NCBI GenBank assembly: GCA_021849295.1
Contig: JAJZTA010000004.1
Span: 62,001-126,000 of the forward strand
Source of the DNA: Pseudomonadota bacterium
Lineage (GTDB): Bacteria; Pseudomonadota; Alphaproteobacteria; Micavibrionales; UBA2020
Length of the DNA: 64,000 nucleotides
Direction: 5' to 3'
The notes beneath the pieces were generated by a model. It worked only from the letters and a program-made list of their open reading frames with translations. It was not told the DNA's origin and searched no databases. Position numbers and translations under genes: made by a program. This document shows positions 27,024 to 36,578 of the stretch, piece by piece (positions within the stretch are counted from its first letter, which is position 1; each line of letters starts with the position of its first letter).

Positions 27024-27635
27024 ATGAAAAATAATAACAATAACAATGAATTAACTTATCTCGATTTCTTTTATCCCGAGGAAAAGCTGGCTGTTTTCAT
27101 CGATGGCGCCAACCTTTACGCCGCGGCCAAGAATCTGAATTTCGATATAGATTACAAGCGCCTGCTAAGCTGGATTTCGGGGCAAAGCCGCCTCGTGCGC
27201 GCTTTTTACTACACGGCGCTGCTGGAAGATCAGGAATATTCCCCGATCCGCCCGCTGATCGACTGGCTGGACTACAACGGCTACACGATGGTGACCAAGC
27301 CGGCCAAGGAATTCACCGACCATACCGGCCGCCGCAAGGTGAAGGGCAACATGGATATCGAACTGGCCATCGACATGATGGAGCTTGCGGGCCGCGTCGA
27401 CCATATCGTGCTGTTCTCGGGCGACGGCGACTTCCGCCGCCTTGTCGAATCCGTCCAGCGCCGCGGCGTGCGCGTAACCGTCATCTCGACGACACGCACC
27501 CAGCCGCCGATGGTCGCCGATGAATTGCGCCGTCAGGCCGATCACTTCATCGACCTGATCGATCTGGCCGAATCCATCGAGCGCGCCGACTCGGGTTCCC
27601 AAACGGCGCAGGTCATTACCGGCGGCATGGCATAA
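27024..27635 (+). CDS. NYN domain protein (LabA/DUF88 family), putative RNase
   Basis: A 203-residue protein of the NYN (PIN-like) nuclease superfamily. Conserved acidic sites are in AVFIDGANLYAAA (Asp 27), KGNMDIELAIDMM and VLFSGDGDFRRLVE, the metal-binding set of LabA/DUF88 proteins. An Asn run (KNNNNNNE) follows the start Met. Members are thought to act on RNA, but substrates are mostly unknown. It stands alone, with its own promoter candidate. Confidence 0.88.
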   Translation: MKNNNNNNELTYLDFFYPEEKLAVFIDGANLYAAAKNLNFDIDYKRLLSWISGQSRLVRAFYYTALLEDQEYSPIRPLIDWLDYNGYTMVTKPAKEFTDHTGRRKVKGNMDIELAIDMMELAGRVDHIVLFSGDGDFRRLVESVQRRGVRVTVISTTRTQPPMVADELRRQADHFIDLIDLAESIERADSGSQTAQVITGGMA

Positions 27636-27656
27636 ATCATATCTTCTGTTTTTTGA

Positions 27657-28712
27657 CTAGTCCTTCTCGGCGACAGGCGGCGTGGTGCTGCCTTTCATGA
27701 CGCCTTCCAGCGCCGCGATCGCGTCCGTGAGCGGCTGCACGAAGATCTCCGCGTCGCGTATGACTTTTTCCACCAGCGCGACGGCCGATTCCAGCGGAAC
27801 GCCCGGCTCGATGTTGATGTATTCCTGTTCCATCGGCAACGCCGCGTAAAGCTTGGACAGCCGCGCCGCGAGCTTCATGTCCAGCAACGAGAGCTTGCTG
27901 ACGCTGGCCTCGAACACGGCTTTACTCAACGCCGGATGCTTTTGCACGATATCTCCGGCCTCCTTGTATTTGGGCGTTTCCGTCGTGCTTTTCAGGTTGG
28001 CGAGCATGTCGCGGTAAATCGTCAGGAAGGCCTCGATCCGGTTTTTGTTTCCGGCGAGCTCGCCCTCCAGCGTCGAGGCCAGCACATGCTTCTCGCGCGC
28101 GAGAAGCTGTGTTTCCTTGCTGCGCGTCTGCTCGAACTCTTCCTTCTGCTGCGTCTCGAGGCTTCTCAGGCGGAACAGAACGACGAACATCATCAGCAAC
28201 ACCGCCGCGACCGGCAAAATACCCAGGAACATGCGCGTGCCCTGCGACATGCCGTCGCTTTTCACGACCTGCTTCCATATGCCCGCAGCGTTGTGCCGCG
28301 CCGCCTGCTGCGCTTCCAGATAGGAGGGAACGGCGCCGACGTTCTGCCGCCGGTCGACGACCACGAAGCCGTGGTTCAGCAAAGACAGTCCGAGATCGTC
28401 GCCGCGCGCCGAATTGCAGCGCGCCACCACATTCGTCGACGTGCCGCCCACCGCCTGACAGGTGACGGGCGAGCCGTCGATCAGATTGTCCATCAGGTCG
28501 AGCGCCTTCAGCTCGATGGCCGGAGACATGACGGGTTTCACGCCCCACAGCGTGATGGTCAGCCCCTGCCCTTGCAGCGTCACCGGATCGACCGCCGTGA
28601 CCGTGCGGGAGAATTTGCCCGAATCCGCGCTCGCGGCAGACGGCGCCATCACCGTCAATGCCATGGCAAGGCAACAGAACAGCAAACATCCCGAAAACAA
28701 ATATCTGCGCAT
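27657..28712 (-). CDS. Membrane protein with degenerate staphylococcal-nuclease-like domain
   Basis: A 351-residue protein: signal peptide, an SNase/OB-fold-like domain (about 35-150, with VDPVTLQGQGLTITLWGVKP, a GLSLLNHGFVVVD strand-helix and EAQQAARHNAAGIWK), a membrane helix (about 159-181), then a coiled-coil and helical part of about 165 residues. Usual SNase members have an R-x-x-G-I-D-A-P-E catalytic region; here it reads LWGVKPVMSPAIE, so catalytic residues appear lost and a binding role is more likely. Its 5' end lies 24 bp from the guanine deaminase gene. Function unknown. Confidence 0.72.
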   Translation of the reverse strand: MRRYLFSGCLLFCCLAMALTVMAPSAASADSGKFSRTVTAVDPVTLQGQGLTITLWGVKPVMSPAIELKALDLMDNLIDGSPVTCQAVGGTSTNVVARCNSARGDDLGLSLLNHGFVVVDRRQNVGAVPSYLEAQQAARHNAAGIWKQVVKSDGMSQGTRMFLGILPVAAVLLMMFVVLFRLRSLETQQKEEFEQTRSKETQLLAREKHVLASTLEGELAGNKNRIEAFLTIYRDMLANLKSTTETPKYKEAGDIVQKHPALSKAVFEASVSKLSLLDMKLAARLSKLYAALPMEQEYINIEPGVPLESAVALVEKVIRDAEIFVQPLTDAIAALEGVMKGSTTPPVAEKD

Positions 28713-28736
28713 GATTTTAAGTCCCCTTTTCCCGCG

Positions 28737-29219
28737 TCAATATCTTATCTTGTCCGGTTTCTTTTCCCATTCCTCGAAAACAGCCCACGCTTCTCCGGAG
28801 AGAAGACGGCTGGTTTCCTTTGTGCGCTTTTCCAGCGGCAAAGTCACTTCACGATAAAGGAAATCGTCGTCAAAGCCGATCGCCGCGGCGTCCTTGCGCG
28901 TGTTGGCATAGTAAAGACGGTCGATCCGCGCCCAGTAAATCGCGCCAAGACACATCGGGCACGGCTCGCAGCTGGTGTAAATGTCGCAGCCCTCGAGCGA
29001 GAAGTTTTTTGCGACGCCGCAGGCGGAGCGGATGGCGGTAATTTCGGCATGCGCCGTCGGGTCGTTGATGGACGTCACCTGGTTCCAGCCCTCGCCGATA
29101 ATCCTGTCGCCGCGCACGATCACGGCGCCGAAAGGCCCGCCTGCGTTGGCGTTCATTTTCTCGCGCGACAGGGCGATGGCGCGGCGCATGAATTCTTTCT
29201 GCTGCTCCGGAACATCCAT
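28737..29219 (-). CDS. guaD: Guanine deaminase-type nucleoside deaminase
   Basis: Zinc-dependent cytidine/deoxycytidylate-deaminase-fold enzyme, probably converting guanine to xanthine. The zinc motif is PTAHAEITAIR with CEPCPMCLGAIYWARID, and the C-terminal region (AAAIGFDDDFLYREVTLP) follows the Bacillus GuaD pattern rather than tRNA adenosine deaminase TadA. The 160-residue length is normal. The gene begins directly after the clpA stop. Confidence 0.85.
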   Translation of the reverse strand: MDVPEQQKEFMRRAIALSREKMNANAGGPFGAVIVRGDRIIGEGWNQVTSINDPTAHAEITAIRSACGVAKNFSLEGCDIYTSCEPCPMCLGAIYWARIDRLYYANTRKDAAAIGFDDDFLYREVTLPLEKRTKETSRLLSGEAWAVFEEWEKKPDKIRY

Positions 29220-31544
29220 CTATTTCACCGTCTCGCGGCTGCGGGGCGGAGCAGGTTTTTTGTCCGCGCCGCCTTTCGTGCCGTCTTTTTGCGAGTGATA
29301 TTTGAAGGTCAGGGCGCCGTTTTTCACGTCGATATTGACGGCGCCGCCCTTGGTCAGCTTGCCGAACAGCAGTTCGTCGGCCAGCGGCTTCTTGACGGTC
29401 TCCTGAATGACGCGGCCGAGCGGCCTTGCGCCCATCGCCGGATCGTAGCCTTTTTGACCGAGCCATTGGCGCGCTTCATCGCTCAACTCAATGGTCACGC
29501 CGCGGTCGCCCAGTTGCGCTTCGAGCTGCATGATAAACTTGTCGACGACGCGGCCGATGGTTTCCGGCCCGAGCGGCGCGAAGGGAATGATAGCGTCAAG
29601 GCGGTTGCGGAATTCCGGCGTGAAGGCGCGGTTGATCGCCTCCTCGTCCGCGCCCTCGCGCGTCGCCGTGCGGGCGATGCCGATGGAGGCCTTGGCGAGT
29701 TCACTCGCCCCCGCGTTGGTCGTCATAATGAGGATGACGTTGCGAAAATCGATGGTCTTGCCGTTGTTGTCGGTCAGCTTGCCGTAGTCCATCACCTGCA
29801 GAAGGATATTGAACAGATCGGGGTGCGCCTTCTCGATCTCGTCGAGCAACAGGACGCAATGCGGATGCTGGTCGACTTTATCCGTGAGAAGTCCGCCCTG
29901 ATCGAAGCCGACATAGCCCGGCGGCGCGCCGATCAGGCGCGAAACCGAATGGCGCTCCATATATTCCGACATGTCGAAGCGGATCAGCTCCAGCCCCAGC
30001 GTCTTGGCCAGTTGCCGCGCCACTTCCGTCTTGCCGACGCCCGTGGGGCCGGAGAACAGATAGCTGCCGATGGGTTTTTCCGGCTCGCGGAGGCCCGCGC
30101 GCGAAAGCTTGATAGCGGCGGAGAGAGCCATGATGGCAGGGTCCTGCCCGAAGACCATCGTCTTGAGGTCGCGCTCGAGGTTGGAGAGCAGCTCCTTGTC
30201 GTCCTTGGTGATCGTCTTGGGCGGAATGCGCGCGATCTTGGCAACGATCATCTCGATGTCCTTGATGGAGATATTCTTCTTGCGCTTGTCCTCGGGCAGC
30301 AGCATCTGCGCCGCGCCCGCCTCGTCGATCACGTCGATGGCCTTGTCCGGCAGCTTGCGGTCGCCGATGTAGCGCACCGAAAGTTCGACGGCGGCGCGCA
30401 AGGCTTCCTCGGAATAATGCACCTTATGATGGTCTTCGTAATAGGTTTTCAGACCTTTGAGGATGCGCACGGTGTCTTCCTGCGACGGCTCGTGCACGTC
30501 GATCTTCTGGAAGCGGCGCACCAGCGCGCGGTCTTTTTCGAAGTGGTTGCGATATTCCTTGTAGGTCGTCGAACCGATGCAGCGCAGCGAGCCGTTGGAG
30601 AGCGACGGCTTCAAAAGGTTGGACGCATCCATCGCGCCGCCCGACGTCGCGCCCGCGCCGATCACGGTGTGGATCTCGTCGATGAACAAAATCGCGCCTT
30701 CGACCAACTGCAATTCTGTGAGCACCGACTTGATGCGCTCCTCGAAATCGCCGCGGTAGCGCGTGCCCGCAAGCAGCGAGCCCATATCGAGCGCGTAGAT
30801 CGTGCAGCCTTGCAAAACTTCCGGCACGGCGCCTTCGGTGATGCGTCGGGCCAAGCCCTCGGCAATCGCCGTTTTACCGACGCCGGGGTCGCCGACGTAG
30901 AGCGGGTTGTTTTTGGTGCGGCGGCAGAGGATCTGGATGGTGCGGTCGACCTCGTGCTCGCGGCCGATCAGGGGGTCGATGCCGCCCGCGATCGCCTTGT
31001 TGTTGAGATTGATGCAATAGGCGTCGAGCGCCTCGCGCCCCTTCTTGATCATGTTCTCTTCGGACACGTCGGCGTCCGCGCCCTCCGTGGTGCGCGTTTC
31101 GCTCGCGCCCGGCACCTTGGCGATGCCGTGGGAAATGTAGTTCACCGCATCGAAGCGCGTCATCTCCTGCTGCGTCAGCATGTAGACGGCGTTGCTCTCG
31201 CGCTCGGAGAACAGCGCCACCAGCACGTTTGCGCCCGTCACTTCCTCGCGCCCCGAAGATTGCACGTGGATCGCGGCGCGTTGCAGCACGCGCTGAAAGC
31301 TCGATGTCGGCTTCGCCTCGTCGGCGCCGGGATGGATGAGGTTTTGCAGTTCCGTATCGATGTAATGATTCAGCTCCTGCCGCAGGATCTCGATATCGAC
31401 GCCGCAGGCGCGCATCACGGCGACGGAGTCCTGGTCTTCCGTCAGCGCGAGCAGCAAATGCTCCAGCGTTGCGAACTCGTGACGCCGCGCGTTCGCGTAA
31501 GCCAGCGCGCGGTGCAGCGTTTGTTCAAGATTGCGTGAAAGCAT
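29220..31544 (-). CDS. clpA: ATP-dependent Clp protease ATP-binding subunit ClpA
   Basis: AAA+ unfoldase feeding ClpP. The 774-residue protein has the N-domain repeats that bind ClpS (about 1-145), AAA1 with Walker [14 protein letters not shown] and Walker [10 protein letters not shown], and AAA2 with [12 protein letters not shown] and [13 protein letters not shown]. The C-terminal tail is charged ([13 protein letters not shown]). It follows clpS by 32 bp, the standard clpS-clpA operon for N-end rule degradation. Confidence 0.96.
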   Translation of the reverse strand: MLSRNLEQTLHRALAYANARRHEFATLEHLLLALTEDQDSVAVMRACGVDIEILRQELNHYIDTELQNLIHPGADEAKPTSSFQRVLQRAAIHVQSSGREEVTGANVLVALFSERESNAVYMLTQQEMTRFDAVNYISHGIAKVPGASETRTTEGADADVSEENMIKKGREALDAYCINLNNKAIAGGIDPLIGREHEVDRTIQILCRRTKNNPLYVGDPGVGKTAIAEGLARRITEGAVPEVLQGCTIYALDMGSLLAGTRYRGDFEERIKSVLTELQLVEGAILFIDEIHTVIGAGATSGGAMDASNLLKPSLSNGSLRCIGSTTYKEYRNHFEKDRALVRRFQKIDVHEPSQEDTVRILKGLKTYYEDHHKVHYSEEALRAAVELSVRYIGDRKLPDKAIDVIDEAGAAQMLLPEDKRKKNISIKDIEMIVAKIARIPPKTITKDDKELLSNLERDLKTMVFGQDPAIMALSAAIKLSRAGLREPEKPIGSYLFSGPTGVGKTEVARQLAKTLGLELIRFDMSEYMERHSVSRLIGAPPGYVGFDQGGLLTDKVDQHPHCVLLLDEIEKAHPDLFNILLQVMDYGKLTDNNGKTIDFRNVILIMTTNAGASELAKASIGIARTATREGADEEAINRAFTPEFRNRLDAIIPFAPLGPETIGRVVDKFIMQLEAQLGDRGVTIELSDEARQWLGQKGYDPAMGARPLGRVIQETVKKPLADELLFGKLTKGGAVNIDVKNGALTFKYHSQKDGTKGGADKKPAPPRSRETVK

Positions 31545-31576
31545 TTGTTATTCCTTCTTACCCGACGGCGTTGCCG

Positions 31577-31939
31577 TCATTCTTTCTCCATAGTGCATTG
31601 TAGCGGATGTTCGTTCTTGCGGGCGTAATCCATCACCTGACTGACCTTCGTTTCGGCAACTTCATACGTGTAAACTCCGCAGACGCCCACGCCGCGACGG
31701 TGGACCTGAAAAGTGATTTCCGTCGCTTCTTCCCTATTCTTGCTAAAAAACCTTTCCAATATATGAATGACGAACTCCATCGGCGTAAAATCGTCATTTA
31801 ACAAAAGAACGCGATACATCGCGGGCTTTTTGGTTCTGGTGCGCGTGCGCGTCAGCACGCCTGTGTCCGTCCCCCCCGGCGGCGCGCCCTCACCCTCGTC
31901 TGCAGCCGACATAAACCTATTTAAATCAAATGGTTGCAT
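31577..31939 (-). CDS. clpS: ATP-dependent Clp protease adaptor ClpS
   Basis: Adaptor delivering N-degron substrates to ClpA. The 120-residue protein has a disordered N-terminal tail, then the ClpS core [20 protein letters not shown] and the conserved [20 protein letters not shown]. It is the upstream partner of clpA. A DnaA box lies about 80 bp upstream of its start. Confidence 0.96.
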   Translation of the reverse strand: MQPFDLNRFMSAADEGEGAPPGGTDTGVLTRTRTRTKKPAMYRVLLLNDDFTPMEFVIHILERFFSKNREEATEITFQVHRRGVGVCGVYTYEVAETKVSQVMDYARKNEHPLQCTMEKE

Positions 31940-32021
31940 AATCCGTAACTTCTTCGAAGACTTTCATCATAAGAGCCGCGGGAAGCGTAGGTCAAACGGT
32001 TTAAAAATCAAGCGCGCCGAA

Positions 32022-32030
32022 TTATCCACA
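32022..32030 (+). promoter_or_regulatory. Perfect DnaA box (TTATCCACA)
   Basis: Exact match to the consensus DnaA 9-mer in the divergent region between clpS and the D,D-carboxypeptidase gene. A single box is not an origin; it may be a DnaA-regulated promoter element or chance. Confidence 0.55.
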
Positions 32031-32159
32031 GCCTGCCGCTTTCCACGTTTTTTGCAACGCGCGCGAAAAGCTTTCTGGACAAAAAAAGGTGAAAAGCATA
32101 CGATTTATCGTTATCTAAATGCGACTGATGCGTTATTATCGAAACGCGAGGGGTGTTCA

Positions 32160-33539
32160 TTGTCGGCGGACAATTCCATTTTTCTAAATACAAAGCGTTT
32201 TTTCGCGGCCGCTTTCGCCGCGACCCTGCTTGTCGTAACCACGAACGTTCCCGCCGCGCAGGCGCGTTACCATCATTACTATCGCCGCCATCATCATTAC
32301 TATCACTATTTCAACCATCAGATCGAACGCCGTCTGCCGGACCGTTTTGCCTATATCGTGGTCGAAGCCACGACCGGCTACGTCCTCGAGTCCTTTCATG
32401 CCGACCACCGGCTCTATCCTGCGTCATTAAGTAAACTGATGACACTTTACCTGACCTTCGATGCGCTGGACAGCGGCCAGTTGCGGCTGGACGATTACGT
32501 CCCGGTGTCGCGCCAAGCGGCGGCGCAAGTGCCGTCGAAGATCGGCGTCATCGCCGGCGGCCATATCCGCGTCGGCGACTGCATCCGCGCCATCACCACC
32601 CACTCGGCCAACGACTGCGCCTACGTGCTGTCGGAGGCCGTTGGCGGCACGGCAAGGCATTTCGCCAAAATGATGACGGCCGAAGCCCGCCGCCTCGGCA
32701 TGCGCAACACCCACTTCGTCAACCCCACCGGCCTCTATAACAAAGAACAATATTCGAGCCCGCGCGACATGGCCATTCTCGCCCGCGCCCTGCTCCGCAA
32801 CCACCCGAACGATTACCACTATTTCAGCGTACAATCCTTTACCTACGGCGGCGAAACCTTCCCCAACGGCGACGAACTGCTGAAGACCTATCCCGGCATG
32901 GACGGCCTCAAGACCGGCTACGTCTACGCCTCCGGCTACAATCTCGTTTCCTCGGCCGTGCACGACGGCACGCGCCTGATCGGCGTTATCTTCGGCGGGC
33001 GCACCATCCGCAGCCGCAACAGGGAAATGGTCAAGATCCTCAATAACGGCTTCGCGCGCGTCCGCCACATCCGCCTGACGACACTGCTGAACGCGCAAGG
33101 CGCGCAAAAGCTGGTCCTGCCGTCGCAGCGGCCCTTCGATATCCCGACGGGACATGAGATCAAGGCGGGTCCGCAGGAAGACAGCAACATTCCGGCGCCG
33201 ATGCCGCAAATCCAGCCCGTGGCCGTAACCGTCGCGCAGCAACAAATGAACCCCGACGGCGCAGGCTATGACGCCGCCCCGCGCATCGCCAGCATGAACC
33301 ACGCCGGCAACTGGATGATCCAGATCGGCTCCTTTTACAGCCGCCATACCAGCGAGCAGGCGCTGCAGACGGCGAAATCCTCGCTCCGCGGCGCCGTTAG
33401 CGGCGTCGATTCCATCGCTCCGCTCATGACGGTGCGCGGCATCGTCTATCGTGCGCGGCTCTCCGGCCTCGACCACCGCTCCGCCGTGCGGGCCTGCCGC
33501 ATTATCAAAGGCAACTGCATTGTCCTCTCGCTGGAGTAA
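32160..33539 (+). CDS. D-alanyl-D-alanine carboxypeptidase with SPOR domain
   Basis: Periplasmic penicillin-binding protein (S11 family) trimming murein pentapeptides. The start is a TTG preceded by GAGGGG at six bases; it gives a proper signal peptide (FFAAAFAATLLVVTTNVPAAQA), while the track start inside clpS does not. Catalytic motifs are SLSK (Ser 89), SAN (149-151) and KTG (251-253). A His/Tyr-rich stretch (about residues 37-54) follows the signal peptide. The C-terminus carries a SPOR-type murein-binding domain (WMIQIGSFYSRHTSEQAL). It is followed after 7 bp by a TPR gene. Confidence 0.92.
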   Translation: MSADNSIFLNTKRFFAAAFAATLLVVTTNVPAAQARYHHYYRRHHHYYHYFNHQIERRLPDRFAYIVVEATTGYVLESFHADHRLYPASLSKLMTLYLTFDALDSGQLRLDDYVPVSRQAAAQVPSKIGVIAGGHIRVGDCIRAITTHSANDCAYVLSEAVGGTARHFAKMMTAEARRLGMRNTHFVNPTGLYNKEQYSSPRDMAILARALLRNHPNDYHYFSVQSFTYGGETFPNGDELLKTYPGMDGLKTGYVYASGYNLVSSAVHDGTRLIGVIFGGRTIRSRNREMVKILNNGFARVRHIRLTTLLNAQGAQKLVLPSQRPFDIPTGHEIKAGPQEDSNIPAPMPQIQPVAVTVAQQQMNPDGAGYDAAPRIASMNHAGNWMIQIGSFYSRHTSEQALQTAKSSLRGAVSGVDSIAPLMTVRGIVYRARLSGLDHRSAVRACRIIKGNCIVLSLE

Positions 33540-33546
33540 CGCGATC

Positions 33547-34026
33547 ATGCGCAAAATTTTTATGGGCTTCGCGCTGCTGGCGCTCTGTTCAGCCGCGGGC
33601 ACGCAGGCACGGGCAAACGAGCTTATCTTCCGTCAGGACGCCGGCCTCACCAACGCGGAATACTATCTCGCCAACGGCAAATACAGCGCCGCGATCCTCT
33701 CCGCCAGAAGCGTGCTGCAGCGCCACCCCACCAGCGCCGACGCCTATACCTATCTCGGCTACGCGCTCGACCGGCTCGGCCAGACCGACGCCGCGGAAAA
33801 GGACTTCAAACAGGCGCTGGCGATCGACCCGACGCATCTCGGCGCCAACGCCTATCTTGCCAAGATCTACCTGCAAAAAGGGGAAATGTCCCGTGCCATC
33901 GAGCAGATGCAGGTCATCCGCATGACCTGCGGCCGCACGATCTGCGCGGAGCTGGAATCCGTGGAAAGCGCGATCGACAACTACAAGAGCGGCAAGAAAC
34001 CGGACAAGCCCGCCCCCAAAAAATAA
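33547..34026 (+). CDS. Secreted TPR protein
   Basis: A 159-residue protein with a signal peptide (MRKIFMGFALLALCSAAGTQARA) and about two to three TPR units (SADAYTYLGYALDRLGQTDA, LGANAYLAKIYLQKGEMSRA). Two Cys near MTCGRTICAE could form a disulfide. The start at 33547 lies just after the carboxypeptidase stop; the track ORF begins inside that gene. The partner is unknown, but context suggests a cell-envelope role. Confidence 0.78.
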   Translation: MRKIFMGFALLALCSAAGTQARANELIFRQDAGLTNAEYYLANGKYSAAILSARSVLQRHPTSADAYTYLGYALDRLGQTDAAEKDFKQALAIDPTHLGANAYLAKIYLQKGEMSRAIEQMQVIRMTCGRTICAELESVESAIDNYKSGKKPDKPAPKK

Positions 34027-34048
34027 GCCATCAGGTGGTGCTTTCTAC

Positions 34049-34076
34049 TTGACATAATTATACATCCTGATAAATT
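34049..34076 (+). promoter_or_regulatory. Candidate sigma-70 promoter of galU
   Basis: TTGACA (34049-34054) and TAAATT (34071-34076) with a 16-bp spacer lie in the AT-rich gap before galU. Confidence 0.45.
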
Positions 34077-34132
34077 AGTAACATAATTTTTAAAAAGTTA
34101 TGTCATTGATATATTAAAGGGAATCAGCGAAA

Positions 34133-35086
34133 ATGAACCGGAATTTCAAAAAAGCAGCCCAAAAACCCTGCCGGATAGACACGGTCGTTATCCCGATCGC
34201 CGGAAAAGGCACCCGCCTGCTCCCTACGACGAAAGCTATCCCTAAGCATTTCCAGACCGTCGGCGGCATTCCGCTGATACAATACGCCGTGGAAGAGGCC
34301 AAACGCGCCTGCATCAAAAAGTTCGTCTTCATCATCGATACCGACCCGCTCAACAAGGCCCTCATCGAAAAGCATTTTCTGCCGCAAGCCGGCCTTGAGG
34401 AGCATCTCCGCGCCAAGGGCATGACGGACACGCTCGAGCAGATCGAGCGCCTTGAATTGCAACCGGAGCAAATCGCCTTCGTCGTCCAGAAAAAGCAAAC
34501 CGGCCTGTGGAACGCCGTCAAATCGGCGCGCAGCGAAATCGTCGGCGACACCTTCGCCGTCATCACGCCGGATGATCTGATTTTGCCGGCCATGGCGGGG
34601 CTGCCGGATCTTGCCAGGCACCACCGCGCCGGTGGCGCCACGATCAGCGTCGAGCAGGTGCCGCAAAAAGATATCTCAAAATTCGGCATCGTCAAATACG
34701 GCGACGTCGGCAAGGACGGCGTTTTCAGCGTGGAAGACGTCGTCGAGAAGCCCGCCCTCAAGGACGCGCCTTCGGACATGGCGATCGCCGGACGCTACAT
34801 TTTGCCGACATCGCTCTTCGACCGCTACGTTCCCGACCGCGCCGCCACAGTCAAACAGGAAATCTCCATCGCCCACGCCCTGCAGGCCGTCGCGCACGAC
34901 ATACCGGTCGGCGCGGTTCTGATCCCCGGCAAAAAATACGACGGCGGCAGCAAGCAAGGTCTTGCGCTCGCCAACATCGCCCTGTACGCCGAGGATCCGG
35001 AGCTCGCCCCCGCGCTCCAGCACGCCGTATCGAAAAGCCGCAAGCGCGAACTCGCGCGTCAGGGCCTGCACGTCGTCGGCGCGTAA
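34133..35086 (+). CDS. galU: UTP-glucose-1-phosphate uridylyltransferase
   Basis: Makes UDP-glucose for envelope polysaccharides. The 317-residue protein has the nucleotidyltransferase P-loop-like start PIAGKGTRLLPTTKAIPKHF (usual GalU: GTRFLPATKAIPKEM), FVVQKKQTGLWNAV, and the metal-binding VITPDDLIL in place of the common LPDD-type motif. The VVEKPALKDAPSDMAIAGRY segment is typical. Variation at several signature positions makes it a divergent GalU, but the family is clear. Confidence 0.88.
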   Translation: MNRNFKKAAQKPCRIDTVVIPIAGKGTRLLPTTKAIPKHFQTVGGIPLIQYAVEEAKRACIKKFVFIIDTDPLNKALIEKHFLPQAGLEEHLRAKGMTDTLEQIERLELQPEQIAFVVQKKQTGLWNAVKSARSEIVGDTFAVITPDDLILPAMAGLPDLARHHRAGGATISVEQVPQKDISKFGIVKYGDVGKDGVFSVEDVVEKPALKDAPSDMAIAGRYILPTSLFDRYVPDRAATVKQEISIAHALQAVAHDIPVGAVLIPGKKYDGGSKQGLALANIALYAEDPELAPALQHAVSKSRKRELARQGLHVVGA

Positions 35087-35246
35087 AAAGCTCTCATTCG
35101 ACAATGCCTTTGCGCTTGTCCGCGAACAGGTGATTTTTATTCATAACCCCGAAACAATAAAAAACCGGACAACAAAAAGAAAGAGTATTGTAGTATCCTG
35201 TATTCACCGCCGGTTGCGGGCGGCGGTATTACACTTTAAGGGATTC

Positions 35247-36578
35247 ATGCGTCCGTTTTTTTCCATTCTTGCGCTTCTGGCTTTCGTCATGACCTTGCGT
35301 CCCGCGCATGCGGCAACGCCCGACGAGGCCGAGCGCCTTTACCGCGCATACGGAGACGCGGTTTATCAGGTCAAAGTCATCGACATAACCTCGGAGAAAA
35401 AAAACGCGCTCGGCACCGGCTTCCAGATCACGCGCGACGGCCTGCTGGCCACCAATTACCATGTCGTCTCCGAGGCGCTGCACAATCCCAGCCACGACCG
35501 CCTCGTCTATGTCAGCAACAAGGGCGTCACCGGCGCGCTGACGATCGAAGACGTGGACGTCATCCACGATCTCGCCATCGTCAAAATGCAAAAGCCGGGC
35601 AAACAATGGCTCAGACTCGGCACGTCGCGCCTGCCCAAGGGAACGGCGCTCTACTCCATCGGCAATCCCAACGATCTCGGCTTTACCATCGTGCCCGGCA
35701 CGTTCAACGGCCTGTCTTACGACAGTTTCACCAAAAACATCCACTTTTCCGGCTCCATCAATCCCGGCATGTCAGGCGGCCCCGCTCTTCAGCGCAACGG
35801 CAGGGTCGCCGGCATCAACGTCGAGACGGCGGGCAACGGCATCGGTTTTCTCGTGCCCGTCGAGCATCTAAAAACGCTGCTGGCGCACGACAGCAAGATG
35901 CCCCCGGACTATGATTTCACCGCCCATGCCGACGATCACCTGCAGCAACAGCTGCTGGCCAGCCAGAACAGCAATATCGGCGAGCTGCTGTCGGACAAGC
36001 ACTGGGAAAGCATGCCCTTCGGCCCCGTGCGCGTGCCGGGCCATATCAACAAGGCGCTGAAATGCTGGGGCGACAGGAACACGAGCACCGACCGTCTCGA
36101 CGCCTACTTCTCCATCTGCATGACGCAGGACCGTCTGTTCCTCTACGAGGGCTTCTATACCGGCTCCGTTCTCTACCGCTACGACTACTACATCCCGAAA
36201 AAAAACGTCTCCCTGCTGCAGTTTTACAGCTTCTATCAGAACCAGTTCGCCACGCCCGAGGCTGACTACCAGAACGCCAAGCAGGGCGACGTCACCAACT
36301 TCGCCTGCAACAGCAGCTTCATATGGCATGCCGGCTTCCGCTGGAAGGTCAGCTTCTGCATCCGCCAGTACAAGCTCTACCCGAAAATATTCGACATGCA
36401 CCTCTATATGGCGTTGATCGGCGCGGGCCGAAAAGGATTTGTCGTCACGCTCATGGCGCAGGGCGTCTCGCAAGAAAACGCGCTCGCGCTCGCCCGCCGG
36501 TTTATCGAAGAGATCAAGCCGCGCAAGGAAAAGACCGCCTCTCTCCCGAAAAAACACGGGACGGGAGGCAAGGGATGA
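35247..36578 (+). CDS. Secreted trypsin-like (S1C) serine protease with unknown C-terminal domain
   Basis: A 443-residue protein with a signal peptide (FSILALLAFVMTLRPAHA) and a trypsin-like domain carrying the triad His 72 (ATNYHVVSEA), Asp 108 (VIHDLAIVK) and Ser 176 (NPGMSGGPAL). No PDZ domain follows; instead about 220 residues with several Cys and aromatic clusters form an unrecognised domain. ATG 35247 has AAGGG upstream and gives the signal peptide; the track start lies inside galU. Its stop overlaps the FHA gene start (ATGA), so the products are probably made together. Confidence 0.86.
   Translation: MRPFFSILALLAFVMTLRPAHAATPDEAERLYRAYGDAVYQVKVIDITSEKKNALGTGFQITRDGLLATNYHVVSEALHNPSHDRLVYVSNKGVTGALTIEDVDVIHDLAIVKMQKPGKQWLRLGTSRLPKGTALYSIGNPNDLGFTIVPGTFNGLSYDSFTKNIHFSGSINPGMSGGPALQRNGRVAGINVETAGNGIGFLVPVEHLKTLLAHDSKMPPDYDFTAHADDHLQQQLLASQNSNIGELLSDKHWESMPFGPVRVPGHINKALKCWGDRNTSTDRLDAYFSICMTQDRLFLYEGFYTGSVLYRYDYYIPKKNVSLLQFYSFYQNQFATPEADYQNAKQGDVTNFACNSSFIWHAGFRWKVSFCIRQYKLYPKIFDMHLYMALIGAGRKGFVVTLMAQGVSQENALALARRFIEEIKPRKEKTASLPKKHGTGGKG

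Noticed and set aside
27936-31538. 1200-codon plus-strand ORF
   Set aside because: Antisense shadow of clpA, the deaminase gene and the SNase-like gene; no domain in its translation, while the minus strand encodes clear Clp motifs.
31564-31578. GACGGC-GTT-GCCGTC hairpin between clpS and clpA as a terminator
   Set aside because: The stem overlaps the clpS stop and no U run follows, so clpS-clpA is likely one transcript.
32022-32030. Replication origin at the DnaA box
   Set aside because: Only one DnaA box; no cluster of boxes, no dnaA or other origin gene, and no AT-rich unwinding element beside it.
35206-35227. ACCGCC...GGCGGT hairpin before the protease gene as terminator of galU
   Set aside because: No U run on either side; only a GC-rich inverted repeat near the ribosome binding site.
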